From CAZXGD01 sp046350455 (GTDB lineage: Bacteria > Planctomycetota > Phycisphaerae > Phycisphaerales > SM1A02): 64,000 nucleotides of DNA. Shown piece by piece: positions 25,783 to 34,851 of this stretch. The stretch covers positions 1-64,000 of the forward strand of contig JAXMAM010000013.1 of assembly GCA_046350455.1 (NCBI GenBank), read 5' to 3'. Made by a program: the position numbers and the translations under genes. The notes under the pieces were generated by a model. The model was given only the letters and a program-made list of their open reading frames with translations. It searched no databases and had not been told where the DNA came from. Numbering within the stretch: position 1 is the stretch's first letter; each line of letters opens with the position of its first letter.

Positions 25783-26277
25783 ATGACCATCATGCGAACT
25801 GCAGCCGCGCTTCCCCTCTCGCTCCTGGCACTTGGGCTGGCGGTGGCGCTGGCGGCAAGCCCCACGCAGAACGCTCCTGCTCAGGCAGATGCACTGACCC
25901 CAGAGAAGCGCCTGGCGCTCCTGCGCGACGACATGCTCTGGCGCGCTGGCTCTGCGCGCGACTTTGCCGGCCTGGTGCAGACCTACATCAATCGAGAGTT
26001 CGTGGATGCAGCAGCCCGCACGCACCTAAACGCCATGGCATTGGTGGTGGCCGCGCACGCGCAGGTGATGGCGGCGGAAATCAACGCTTTCAAGGCGGAC
26101 GACTCTGAGGCCAGCCGCCGCGCGATGGAGCTGCTGCGCGCCCGCTCCGACGCATTGCGCGACGAACGCATCGCCCTGGAACGCGAGTGGAACGTCTGGC
26201 AGGTGGAGCACGGACTGAAAAAGGCGGAGGACGTGGAGCTGCTCTTCAAGGCGCCGGTGGGCGAGAACGGCTGCTGA
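25783..26277 (+). CDS. Exported helical hypothetical protein
   Basis: 164 residues from ATG 25783 (ATG 25792 is an alternative). Signal peptide (AALPLSLLALGLAVALAAS). The mature part is strongly helical and charged (EKRLALLRDDMLWRAG; SRRAMELLRARSDALRDERI), probably a coiled coil. It converges on the kinase gene with 6 bp between the stops. Family not recognised. Confidence 0.7.
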   Translation: MTIMRTAAALPLSLLALGLAVALAASPTQNAPAQADALTPEKRLALLRDDMLWRAGSARDFAGLVQTYINREFVDAAARTHLNAMALVVAAHAQVMAAEINAFKADDSEASRRAMELLRARSDALRDERIALEREWNVWQVEHGLKKAEDVELLFKAPVGENGC

Positions 26278-26283
26278 GCCCCT

Positions 26284-28896
26284 TCAATTTCCAGCCTTGG
26301 CGCGCCATGCAGCCTCCTGGTCCGGCTTGCCCCACTTCTGATAGAGGTTGGCAAGCGCGTTGGCGGCACCAGCCACGCGCGCATGTCCAGCTGGCAGCAC
26401 ACGGGCCAGCTGGTCATATCCAGCGCGCTCCAAGGCCTCTGCCTCTGCAAACTTGCCCTGATCAACCAGGCACTCAGCCACGTTGATCATGGCCTGCCCC
26501 TGCATCCAGTGGTCTGGCGGCACGGTGGCCTTGATGCCTGCCAGCATGGCGCGGAAGATGGGCTCCGCCTCCTGCGGCTTCTTGCAGTCCAGGAGCAGAA
26601 GTCCCAGGTTGTTCATGATGACCAGCGTGGGTTCAGCCGTCTCGCCGCTGGTGCGGCGGCGCACGTCCAGCACGCGGCGCATGATGCGCTCTGCCTCCTC
26701 CAGATGGCCGCGCAACTGCTGCTGCCGCGCCAGGTTGCCCAGGTAGCTCAGCGTGGTGCTGCTCTCTGGGCCGATGCTCACTGCCGCCGCATCGGATGCG
26801 TGCTGCAGCAGCTGCGCAGCTTCGTCGTACTTCTTCTCCTGCTCCAGGACCAGCGCCAGCACATTCTCCGTGGTCAGCGTCTCGATGTGGTCTGGGCCAT
26901 AGATGCGCCGCCGTGCCAGCAGCACTTCGCGCGCCAGGGCCTCTGCGTCTGCGTAGCGGGACAGATCTTTCAGGATGGATGCACGAATGCTCTTGGCCGT
27001 GAGCGTGGTGGGTCCCTCCGCCCCCTGCGCAGCGGTGGCCTCCTTCACCAGTTCTGCAGCGGCTGCCTCTGCCTCTTCCAACCTGCCCAGATCCTGCAGC
27101 ACGTCTGCGATGCTGGCCATGGTCTCCAGCATGGGCTTTGGGTTCGCGCCCTTCAACCGGCGCTGAAGCTCCAGCGTCTGCCGGTACACCTGCAGCGCGC
27201 CCTCTGCATCGCCCTCCAGCTGCGTGGCAAATCCAAGCAGGCTGCGCGTGAGCAGCGTGTCCTCTGCAAGCTCGCCCAGCGTGCGCGCGCGTGCCTCCAG
27301 CACCTGCTTCAGGATCTCCTTGCCTTCCCTCACTTCACCCAGTGAGAGCATGGCGGCTGCGATGTTGAACCGGGAGGTAAGCGTCTCAGGATCATCAGAC
27401 CCCAACTTCCGCGCGCGCAGCTCGTACGCCTGCTGCAGCTGCTCCTTGGCCTCCTTGAAGCGAGACAGCTGGTGGTACGTCTCGCCCAGCGTCTCGCGCA
27501 TGTCCGCCTCTGCCACAGGATCGCCCGGAAACGCCTTGCCCACCTTGGCCGCGGCGCTGTCCACGATCTCACGCACGGTCACTTCATGCCCGCGCGCCTT
27601 CTCTGGATCAATGGACGCCAGCATGCCGTGCAGGAACTCTGTGGTGGCCTGCGCGCGCACGCGGGCAGCGTCTGCCTTGGTGCGCGCCACGCGCTCTGCC
27701 TTGGCCGAATCCTGCGCGCGCACCATGCCAATGCCGGTGCCCACCACACCCGCCACCAGCGCCAGCGCCACCGCGGCAACTGCCGCCACCAGACCCTTGC
27801 GGCGGCGGACCAGCTTGCGCAGCTTGTAGGCGGTGCTCTCTGGTCCGGCAATCAATGGCACGCCGTTCAGGTAGTTGCGCACGTCCTCCGCCATCTGGCT
27901 GGCGGTGCTGTACCGCTGCGAGCGATCCTTGCGCATGGCCTTCAATGGGATCCACTCCAGCTCGCGGTGCAGCGTGCTGCGCAGATCCTCCAGTTCAAGG
28001 CGCCGGCGCTGCGCCAGGAGCGACGCGCTCTTCCCCAGGCTGCTCAGGCGCGCGCTGGGGAGCGGCGGGTCCTCCTCGCGGATGATGCGCTGCATCTCCG
28101 CATACGCGGCCGATCGCAGCGACTCGCTGTCGAAGGGCGTGGTGCCTGTGAGCAGCTCGTACAACAGCACGCCCAGCGAGTACACGTCGGTGCGCGTGTC
28201 CACGTCCAGGCTGCCTTCGGCCTGCTCTGGGCTCATGTACTCCGGCGTGCCAATGAACTGGCGATGCGCGGTGTACAGCGTCTTCTCCGTCAGCTGGCTG
28301 GCGGTGGCCTTGGCGATGCCAAAGTCAATCACTTTTGCAAACGGCTTGCCATCCTGCGTGCTGACCAGCACGTTGGATGGCTTGATGTCGCGGTGGATCA
28401 GCCCTTTCTGGTGCGCGTGCTGCACTGCCAGGCACACCGTGGCAAAGAGCTCCAGACGATCGTCCAGGCTCAGCGCGTGCCGGTCGCAGTAGCTGGTGAT
28501 GGCCTCGCCCTTGCAAAGCTCCATCACAAAGTACGGGCGGCCTGCCTCGGTGGCCCCAGCGTCCAGCACCTTGGCGATGTTGGGGTGGTCCATCATGGCC
28601 AGCGCCTGGCGCTCCTGCTCAAAGCGCGCCACCACGGTGCGCGTGTCCATGCCCGCCTTGATGATCTTGAGCGCCACGCGCTGCACCATGGGCTGGCGCC
28701 GCTCGGCCATCCACACAGTGCCGAACCCGCCCTCACCAATGATTTCCAGCAGCTTGTATGGACCGATGTACGACCCCGGCTGCTCGCCAGCGATGCTCAC
28801 GCTGGGTGGCGTGAAGGCCTCGGAACGCAGTGGAAGCGTGGGGCCATCCTGGGGCTGCTGGCTGGAATCGTCAGGTGGAAAAACACCGTGCGGCAT
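26284..28896 (-). CDS. Serine/threonine protein kinase with TPR repeats
   Basis: 870 residues. Kinase domain ~46-340: Gly loop GEGGFGTVWMAE, VALKII (catalytic Lys), HRDIKPSN catalytic loop, DFGIAKA, GTPEYMSPEQAEG activation segment, DVYSLGVLLYELLTG. A membrane helix follows at ~375-395 (LVAAVAAVALALVAGVVG), then a long series of TPR pairs to the end (for example AEADMRETLGETYHQLSRFK). This kinase-TM-TPR architecture is common in Planctomycetes; the TPR part faces outward and probably senses or binds a partner. TAGAGT ends 6 nt before the ATG; the 28-bp gap is shared with the divergent dockerin gene. Confidence 0.93.
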   Translation of the reverse strand: MPHGVFPPDDSSQQPQDGPTLPLRSEAFTPPSVSIAGEQPGSYIGPYKLLEIIGEGGFGTVWMAERRQPMVQRVALKIIKAGMDTRTVVARFEQERQALAMMDHPNIAKVLDAGATEAGRPYFVMELCKGEAITSYCDRHALSLDDRLELFATVCLAVQHAHQKGLIHRDIKPSNVLVSTQDGKPFAKVIDFGIAKATASQLTEKTLYTAHRQFIGTPEYMSPEQAEGSLDVDTRTDVYSLGVLLYELLTGTTPFDSESLRSAAYAEMQRIIREEDPPLPSARLSSLGKSASLLAQRRRLELEDLRSTLHRELEWIPLKAMRKDRSQRYSTASQMAEDVRNYLNGVPLIAGPESTAYKLRKLVRRRKGLVAAVAAVALALVAGVVGTGIGMVRAQDSAKAERVARTKADAARVRAQATTEFLHGMLASIDPEKARGHEVTVREIVDSAAAKVGKAFPGDPVAEADMRETLGETYHQLSRFKEAKEQLQQAYELRARKLGSDDPETLTSRFNIAAAMLSLGEVREGKEILKQVLEARARTLGELAEDTLLTRSLLGFATQLEGDAEGALQVYRQTLELQRRLKGANPKPMLETMASIADVLQDLGRLEEAEAAAAELVKEATAAQGAEGPTTLTAKSIRASILKDLSRYADAEALAREVLLARRRIYGPDHIETLTTENVLALVLEQEKKYDEAAQLLQHASDAAAVSIGPESSTTLSYLGNLARQQQLRGHLEEAERIMRRVLDVRRRTSGETAEPTLVIMNNLGLLLLDCKKPQEAEPIFRAMLAGIKATVPPDHWMQGQAMINVAECLVDQGKFAEAEALERAGYDQLARVLPAGHARVAGAANALANLYQKWGKPDQEAAWRAKAGN

Positions 28897-28924
28897 GCTG
28901 CAACTCTACCTTTACACTGCCATC
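28897..28924. promoter_or_regulatory. 28-bp divergent promoter with two leaderless-type -10 boxes
   Basis: TACACT (28913-28918) ends 6 nt before the plus-strand ATG at 28925, and TAGAGT (minus strand, 28908-28903) ends 6 nt before the minus-strand ATG at 28896. No ribosome site fits in the gap, and any -35 element must lie inside the opposite gene. Confidence 0.55.
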
Positions 28925-29761
28925 ATGAAGTTCCAAGTTCCCCCTGCAAACTGTGCGCTCTGCGCGTTCCGGCCGGCACCGCTCGCGGTGCTTGCATGCC
29001 TGGCTCTCACACTGGCAGGTTCTTCCGCAGGAGACACCATTGTGCTGACAGACGGCACCTTTGCCAACGCAAGCTGGTCCGTGGCAGCCCAACCCTACGG
29101 TCCATCCGGCGGCGGCGGCAGCGGAGCGCAGGTCCTCACAGGTGGTCAGGGCGACAACGGGCCCGCTCGCACGATCACCAACACATGCGGCAACAACAGC
29201 AGCGGCTCGTACAACGCGCACCTCTTCCAGGCCTTTGCGTACCAGCCCGTCATTCATGGGCCAATCACCTCCGTACGGATCAGCATTGACGCCCGCCAGC
29301 AGAGTTCCCTCTGCGCCATGGGTGCAGCCGTGGAGCAGAACGGCGTGATCTGGATGTGGGGCTATTCGCTGGACATTGCCAACTGGTCCACGCTGGACTT
29401 CGCCTGCGACGGCACCGATGTGTGGTTCCAGATGCTTCCCAGCGGCACGCAGGTCGGCGGCGGCCCGGACTTCTCAGCCACGGGCGCACCCATGCACTTT
29501 GGCTTCTGGGCCGGCAACGGATCAGGTCCCGGGGGATCCGGGTACTCCACCAGCCATCTGGTGGACAACTTCCGCGTGGAGATCAACCGCAATCCCACCT
29601 GCCCTGCAGACCTGGACCTGGATGGTGACATCAGCGGAACTGATCTGGGCCTTCTGCTTGGCAACTGGGGCAACGCTGGCACCGGCGACCTGAACGGCGA
29701 CAACCAGGTGGACGGAACCGACCTCGGCCTGCTGCTTGGCGCCTGGGGGCCGTGCGTCTAG
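28925..29761 (+). CDS. Secreted beta-sandwich protein with dockerin tail
   Basis: 278 residues from ATG 28925. After the signal peptide (APLAVLACLALTLAGSSAG) a jelly-roll-like domain follows (DGTFANASWSV near the start; HLVDNFRVEIN at the end). Two dockerin-like repeats close it (DLDLDGDISGTDLGLLLG, DLNGDNQVDGTDLGLLLG). Its stop TAG is at 29759-29761; the convergent peptidase reads through this region on the other strand. No catalytic motif seen. Confidence 0.85.
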   Translation: MKFQVPPANCALCAFRPAPLAVLACLALTLAGSSAGDTIVLTDGTFANASWSVAAQPYGPSGGGGSGAQVLTGGQGDNGPARTITNTCGNNSSGSYNAHLFQAFAYQPVIHGPITSVRISIDARQQSSLCAMGAAVEQNGVIWMWGYSLDIANWSTLDFACDGTDVWFQMLPSGTQVGGGPDFSATGAPMHFGFWAGNGSGPGGSGYSTSHLVDNFRVEINRNPTCPADLDLDGDISGTDLGLLLGNWGNAGTGDLNGDNQVDGTDLGLLLGAWGPCV

Positions 29762-31997
29762 CGCCCTGCAGGGTGTCCTTCAGGAACTGCAGCCGCTGCG
29801 CAGAGCCGTACGGGCTCTCTGCTGCGCCGTGGCCTACGCCTGGCACCACCACCAGCCGGTGCGGCTTGCCTGCGCGCACCAGCGCAGCGCTCACCTGCAT
29901 GGTGCTGGCGGGATCCACGTTGTGGTCCAGCTCTCCCACGATCAGCATCAGCTGGCCCTGCAGCCGCGCAGCGTCGGCCACGTTGGATGACCGCTCGTAG
30001 CTCTCATCCACCGGCCAGCCCATCCAGAGCTCGTTCCACCAGATCTTGTCCATGCGATTGTCGTGGCAGCCACAGTCCGCCACCGCCACGCTGTAGACCT
30101 CTGGATGGTCCAGCAGCGCGCGCATGGCGTTCTGGCCACCAGCGCTGCCACCGTAGATGCCAACGCGCGTCAGATCCATCCACGGGCGCGTGGCTGCAGC
30201 GGATTTCAGCCATGCAATGTGATCAGGCAGCCCAGCGTCGCGCAGGTTCTTCCAGCACACGTCGTGGAACGCCTTGCCGCGCCAGTTGGTGCCCATGCCA
30301 TCCACCTGCACCACCACAAAGCCCTGGTCCGCCAGCGCGCGGCGTGGGTCATGCGCCGCAAAGCTCTTGGGCACAAAGAAGTCCTGCGGGCCAGCGTAGA
30401 TCTGCTCCACCACAGGCAGCGGCTTCTGCGTGTCTGCGGGCCGCCACACCACGCCCCAGATGTCGGTGGTTCCGTCGCGGCCCTTGGCGTGCACACGCTC
30501 TGGCCAGGTCCAGCCTGCGGCCAGCAGCGCGCTCACGTCTGCGCGCCCCAGCTCTGCCACCAGGCCGCCGTCTGCAGCGCGGCGCAGCTCATGCACCGGC
30601 GGCTGGTCCACACGTGACCATGTGTCCACGTACCACGTGCGATCGGGGCTCCACTCCAGCGTGTGGGTGCCGTCGCCCTGAGTCAGGCGCACAGGCGCGC
30701 CGCCATCCAGCGGCACGCGCAGCCAGTGCATGTGGTACGGGTCCTGCCCAGCGTCCAGGCCCATGGCGCGGATGGTCGCGGTGCGCGCGCGTTCGTCCAC
30801 GTCCTGCACATTTCGCACCATCCACGAGCCCTGCGTCACCTGGCGCTTCACGGTGCCGCTGGGCACGTCAAGCAGGTACAGGTGGTTGTAGCCGTCGCGT
30901 TCGCTCATCCACAGCAGCTCTGTGTCGCTCAGCCAGTGCCACCAGGTCTTTTCGGGGTAGTCAATGAAGGTGGGCGACCTCTCCTCCACCACGGTGCGCA
31001 CAGCGCCGGTTGCAGCGTCCGCCGCCAGCAGCCGGAACACCTGGTGACCGCGCTGGTTGTACGCAAAGAAGAAAGTGCGGCCATCGGCAGACCAGCGAAA
31101 GCCGTCCACCGACCACGGATTGTCGAAGAGCGCGCGGTCCAGCGGCCGCTCTGTTCCGTCGCGCGTGAAGAGGCGCGGCCAGCGTTGCTCGATCTGGTCA
31201 CCCGGCTTCAGGTACTGGAACGAATGCAGCTTGGGCTGCACCTGGTCCTTGGGCGCGCTCTCGATGACGTAGACGCGGTGCTCCTGCTCTGGCACCCGGT
31301 CGAACACCACCACGTGCGCGTGGTCTGGCGACCACAAGGGTGGGCCAGACAGCGCGCGGGCGGCTTCTGGGAGCGGCGGCGGACCAGGCGGTGCATCCGG
31401 CGCTGCGGAAGCAGGCGCGTGGGATCCGGGCGGTGGCACCTGCTGGGGCGGCGCGTCGGGCGGAGACGCTGGTGCATCGGTGATCACCACGGTGCTGGGC
31501 ACAGCCTGGCCGCGCGTCCATCCCAGCACTCGGCCATTGGCGGCCACCACCTTCCATGCGTGCGACTCATAGGTGTGCTGGCGGTGCGCACCACCAGGAG
31601 CCAGCGTGGCGTAGGCGTGATCCAGCCCCTGCGGGTCCACCCAGAACAGCTGCACGGGCTGCGTGCCTTGGTTCTGAAAGGTGATGCGGGTCTGCACGCT
31701 GCTTGGGCCAGAGCGGCCGGGCGTGCTCTCCAGGGCGCGTGTGGTGCGACGGGCTGCCTCTTCCGCGCTCACCTGCGTGCGCTGGCCCGTGCGTGCGTCC
31801 ACCGCCACCGCGGGAGCGTTGCGGTCTGTGGAGATGAGCCACAGCGTGTGGTCGTCCACCCACTGCACCTGGGCAGCTGGATCTTCCACCAGCGCGTCCC
31901 AATCAGGCGGCGCGGGCGCGCGCGGCGCTGGCAGCAGCACCACAGGCTGAAGCCCCAGAACCAACCAAACCGCGGCGCAGAGCTCTGCAAAGGGCAT
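29631..31997 (-). CDS. S9 family prolyl oligopeptidase / dipeptidyl peptidase-like protein
   Basis: 788 residues as read, ATG 31997 (TATCTT ends 6 nt upstream). Signal-like N terminus (LCAAVWLVLGLQPVVLL). A WD-type beta-propeller (RWSADGRTFFFAYNQRG; LLWMSERDGYNHLYLL) precedes the S9 catalytic domain: Ser in GIYGGSAGGQNAMR, Asp in VGELDHNVDP, His in GVGHGAAES. The protein should cleave peptides, secreted or periplasmic. The last ~45 residues (from RRTAPRRQ) are Arg/Pro-rich and antisense to the dockerin DNA; one extra G in the GGG at ~29768 would give a stop at 29758-29760. I take the true end to be there. Confidence 0.88.
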   Translation of the reverse strand: MPFAELCAAVWLVLGLQPVVLLPAPRAPAPPDWDALVEDPAAQVQWVDDHTLWLISTDRNAPAVAVDARTGQRTQVSAEEAARRTTRALESTPGRSGPSSVQTRITFQNQGTQPVQLFWVDPQGLDHAYATLAPGGAHRQHTYESHAWKVVAANGRVLGWTRGQAVPSTVVITDAPASPPDAPPQQVPPPGSHAPASAAPDAPPGPPPLPEAARALSGPPLWSPDHAHVVVFDRVPEQEHRVYVIESAPKDQVQPKLHSFQYLKPGDQIEQRWPRLFTRDGTERPLDRALFDNPWSVDGFRWSADGRTFFFAYNQRGHQVFRLLAADAATGAVRTVVEERSPTFIDYPEKTWWHWLSDTELLWMSERDGYNHLYLLDVPSGTVKRQVTQGSWMVRNVQDVDERARTATIRAMGLDAGQDPYHMHWLRVPLDGGAPVRLTQGDGTHTLEWSPDRTWYVDTWSRVDQPPVHELRRAADGGLVAELGRADVSALLAAGWTWPERVHAKGRDGTTDIWGVVWRPADTQKPLPVVEQIYAGPQDFFVPKSFAAHDPRRALADQGFVVVQVDGMGTNWRGKAFHDVCWKNLRDAGLPDHIAWLKSAAATRPWMDLTRVGIYGGSAGGQNAMRALLDHPEVYSVAVADCGCHDNRMDKIWWNELWMGWPVDESYERSSNVADAARLQGQLMLIVGELDHNVDPASTMQVSAALVRAGKPHRLVVVPGVGHGAAESPYGSAQRLQFLKDTLQGARRTAPRRQAAGRGRFRPPGCRRSGRRCQRCPSCQAEGPDQFR

Positions 31998-32198
31998 TCC
32001 ATGAAGATAACGGCTGCGCGCGAATTGGCAGATTGACTCACATGGGATGGATCTGGCCGATATACTGACCGTGCTCCTGTGGTCCTTTGCCATCGGATGA
32101 CACGTTGGATCCGATTGGCTTGAAGGTTGACCAGATCAACTGAGCGCACTCCGGTCCGGTCTTGACGGAAGGCTGAATCTCCGTCACCTGAAAGCGTT
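31998..32198. other. Divergent intergenic region before helicase gene
   Basis: About 200 bp. TATACT at 32061-32066 is a possible -10 for the helicase, with TTGACT at 32033-32038 too far (22 nt) to be a standard -35. The start-proximal TATCTT for the peptidase is at 32109-32104 on the minus strand. Nothing else is seen. Confidence 0.3.
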
Positions 32199-33374
32199 TT
32201 GACTTTGCATTTCACTGATCTCGGGCTCGCAGAGCCCATCGTCCGCGCGGTGACCCGCGAGGGCTACCAGTCCGCCACTCCTATCCAGGCAGCCGCCATT
32301 CCGCACATCCTTGCGGGCCGCGACCTCATGGGCTGCGCCCAGACCGGCACCGGCAAGACGGCGGCGTTCGCGCTGCCCATGCTGCACCGCCTGGCAGCGC
32401 TGCCCACAGCCGCTGGCCAGAACGGCGCCGCCCCAGCAACACATGCGCCGGTCCGCGGCCCCCGCGCACCCCGTGCGCTGGTGCTGTGCCCCACGCGTGA
32501 ACTGGCGTCCCAGATTGACTGCTCCTTCCGCACCTACGGCCGCGACCTGGGCCTGCGTCACACTGTCATCTTTGGCGGCGTGAACCAGAGCCCACAGGCG
32601 CGCGCGCTGCGCGAGGGCGTGGACGTGGTCATCGCCACGCCCGGCCGCCTGCTGGACCTCCTGAACCAGAAGCTGGTCAACCTTGGCAGCATCCAGATCC
32701 TGGCGCTGGACGAGGCCGACCGCATGCTGGACATGGGCTTCATCCACGACATCCGCAAGATCGTGGCGCGCATTCCCGCCAAGCGGCAGACGCTGATGTT
32801 CAGCGCCACCATGCCGCGGGACATCCGCGAACTGGCCAGCTCCATCCTGACCAACCCCGCCTCGGTGCAGGTCAGCCCAGTCAGCTCCACCGCCAAGAAC
32901 ATCTCGCAGTCTGTGTTCTTTGTGCCCAAGCCGCAGAAGTCCGCCCTGCTCACGCAGGTGCTGCGCGGCGAGGCCGCGGGCCGCTCGCTGGTGTTCACCC
33001 GCACCAAGCACGGCGCTGACCGTGTGGTGAAGGTGCTGACCAAGGCCGGCATCCGCGCCGCTGCCATCCACGGCAACAAGAGCCAGAATGCCCGCACCAA
33101 GGCGCTGGAGCAGTTCAAGTCTCGGGATTCGCTGGTGCTGGTGGCCACGGACATCGCCAGCCGCGGAATTGATGTGGATGGCATCACCCACGTCATCAAC
33201 TTCGACATGCCTCACGAGCCAGAGACGTACGTGCACCGCATTGGTCGCACGGCACGCGCTGGTGCGTCGGGCGCTGCGCTCTCCTTCTGCGACCCAGAGG
33301 AACGCCGGCACCTGAAGGCCATTGAGCGGCTCACCGGCACGGCGCTCGCCGTCCGCCCTGCTGCCGCCGTATGA
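32199..33374 (+). CDS. DEAD-box RNA helicase (RhlE-like)
   Basis: 391 residues, starting at TTG 32199 (no ATG in frame nearby; TTG 32205 is an alternative). All motifs are present: Q motif (GYQSATPIQAAAIP), I (AQTGTGKTAAF), Ia (PTRELASQ), Ib (TPGRLLDL), II (DEADRMLDMG), III (SATMP), IV (LVFTRTKHG), V (ATDIASRGIDV) and VI (HRIGRTARAG). The C-terminal extension is short, as in compact RhlE-type helicases. Likely role: remodelling structured RNA or ribosome assembly in the cytoplasm. Followed by a hairpin at 33385-33412. Confidence 0.95.
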   Translation: MTLHFTDLGLAEPIVRAVTREGYQSATPIQAAAIPHILAGRDLMGCAQTGTGKTAAFALPMLHRLAALPTAAGQNGAAPATHAPVRGPRAPRALVLCPTRELASQIDCSFRTYGRDLGLRHTVIFGGVNQSPQARALREGVDVVIATPGRLLDLLNQKLVNLGSIQILALDEADRMLDMGFIHDIRKIVARIPAKRQTLMFSATMPRDIRELASSILTNPASVQVSPVSSTAKNISQSVFFVPKPQKSALLTQVLRGEAAGRSLVFTRTKHGADRVVKVLTKAGIRAAAIHGNKSQNARTKALEQFKSRDSLVLVATDIASRGIDVDGITHVINFDMPHEPETYVHRIGRTARAGASGAALSFCDPEERRHLKAIERLTGTALAVRPAAAV

Positions 33375-33384
33375 TCCCCCCTCG

Positions 33385-33412
33385 GCAGCCCGCTGCGTGC
33401 GCGGCGGGCTGC
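33385..33412 (+). terminator. Hairpin after helicase gene
   Basis: A 9-bp perfect stem (GCAGCCCGC / GCGGGCTGC) with a 10-nt loop, 10 bp after the helicase stop and 16 bp before the next start. No T-run, so either a weak terminator or an attenuator. Confidence 0.4.
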
Positions 33413-33428
33413 TGAGAGGATCTTCCGG

Positions 33429-34121
33429 ATGAACACAGTCACACCGCCGTATTCCCCCACCTCGCCTTCCACGGAAGCTGGCAAGGGGGGAACGGGCCTG
33501 GCCCTTGCCTCCCTCATCTGCGGCATTGCCGGGTTCTGCGTTTCGCCCGTGGGCCTCGTCGGCATCATTCTGGGTGTGATTGTGCTGGCTGGCAGCCGCG
33601 CTGGGCGTGGCATGGCCATCGCGGGCATCGCCACTGGTGCGGTGGGCGTGCTCCTGAACATCGTCCTGATGCTGGCGCTGCTGCTGCCCGCCCTGAGTGT
33701 CGCGCGCGCAACAGCCCGCTCTGTCAAGAGCCAGACACAGATGCGGCAGATCATGATGACGCTGATTGCGGACGCCGCCTCGCAGAAGGATCAGTCCCTG
33801 CCAGCTGGCACAGTGGACCTGCAGGCCAAGTTCGCAGCGACGATCCCAGCTGCTCTGTGGGTGGCTCCGGGAGCCTCGTCAATGGTGGGCCCGAACTCGT
33901 ATCTCTACCTGCCGCCGAGCCAGGGCGACGACACGCCCAGCAATCAGGTGCCCGTGCTGGTGGAAAACCCAGAACTGCCAGGTCCGAAGCTCAACGTGGC
34001 CTTTGCGGACGGCTCAGTGGAACCCTTCAGCCGAGCGGAAGTCGAAGAGCTGCTGCAGGACGCCTTGCCCGACGTTTACACGCCCAACGGCAAGAAGTGG
34101 GTGCCAAGCGCGCGGAAGTAG
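33429..34121 (+). CDS. DUF4190-like membrane protein with H-X9-DG-type tail
   Basis: 230 residues from ATG 33429, AGAGGA upstream. The N-terminal half has two membrane segments (LICGIAGFCVSPVGLVGIIL; IATGAVGVLLNIVLMLALLL) of the DUF4190 type. The C-terminal half ends with LNVAFADGSVE, which resembles the 'HxxxxxxxxxDGSV' end of planctomycete DUF1559/type IV pilin-like proteins, although the region between differs. Probably a membrane-anchored protein of unknown role. A single-gene unit. Confidence 0.8.
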   Translation: MNTVTPPYSPTSPSTEAGKGGTGLALASLICGIAGFCVSPVGLVGIILGVIVLAGSRAGRGMAIAGIATGAVGVLLNIVLMLALLLPALSVARATARSVKSQTQMRQIMMTLIADAASQKDQSLPAGTVDLQAKFAATIPAALWVAPGASSMVGPNSYLYLPPSQGDDTPSNQVPVLVENPELPGPKLNVAFADGSVEPFSRAEVEELLQDALPDVYTPNGKKWVPSARK

Positions 34122-34151
34122 GCGCGACCGCCGCGCGGCGCGACGGTTCAG

Positions 34152-34817
34152 CTACTGCGTGGCGCGCACCGGGCGGAGCACGCCCATCTGCGCGCTCTGC
34201 GGCACCAACGACGTGACCTCTGGCACCTGGCCGCCGCCTGATTTGGTGGCCGTGGAGTCCAGCAGGGTGCGCATTTCCACATGGATGCTCGGTGAGCTCC
34301 GGTCCATCACCAGCTCCTCGCGCGTGCTGATGCGGTTGCCCTGCACCTCGAAGTCGGTGTAGAGCACACCGTTCAGCCACCGGGCAGGGATCACAATGCC
34401 ATTGCGCTCGTCAATCTCCCACAGGCCCTTCGCTGGGTCGCGCGGGACCAGTTCGTAGTTGCGCACCTGGGAGCCCTGGTCGCCGTCATAGGTGATGATC
34501 CAAGTCCAGCGGCCCTCTGTGGCAGCAGGTTGAATGTCCAGCTTCATGGTGAAGCGCTGGGGGTTGGCGCCGCCGTAGGTGGTGAGCGTGCCAGCCCAGC
34601 TCCCCTGCCAGCCCTGGGGGAAGGCAGGTGGCGCAGCCGCTTCCGCTGCGGCGGCATCTGGCACGGGCCCGCCCGTCTGGCAGCCGCTCGCCAGCAGCAC
34701 GCAGCCCGCAGACAGAACTGCACAGGCGAAGGCGTGGCGAGCGCAGATGCACACTTGGCACGCACGGGCGATTGCCGGGCGCGCGCGCGGGCCTGTGCGG
34801 ACGGTAGCGTTCATCAT
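34152..34817 (-). CDS. Putative lipoprotein
   Basis: 221 residues from ATG 34817; TACCCT ends 6 nt upstream and picks this ATG over the one at 34814. After a basic N terminus a hydrophobic segment with a lipobox (CVLLASGC) gives a lipoprotein; Ala/Pro-rich linker follows. The domain includes FPQGWQGSWAGTLTTYG and ELVPRDPAKGLWEIDERNG, a lipocalin-like beta pattern. No family recognised. Sits 34 bp downstream of the hmgA stop. Confidence 0.72.
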   Translation of the reverse strand: MMNATVRTGPRARPAIARACQVCICARHAFACAVLSAGCVLLASGCQTGGPVPDAAAAEAAAPPAFPQGWQGSWAGTLTTYGGANPQRFTMKLDIQPAATEGRWTWIITYDGDQGSQVRNYELVPRDPAKGLWEIDERNGIVIPARWLNGVLYTDFEVQGNRISTREELVMDRSSPSIHVEMRTLLDSTATKSGGGQVPEVTSLVPQSAQMGVLRPVRATQ

Positions 34818-34851
34818 GCGCGCAGGGTAGCCACGCAGCGCGGGAACAGGC

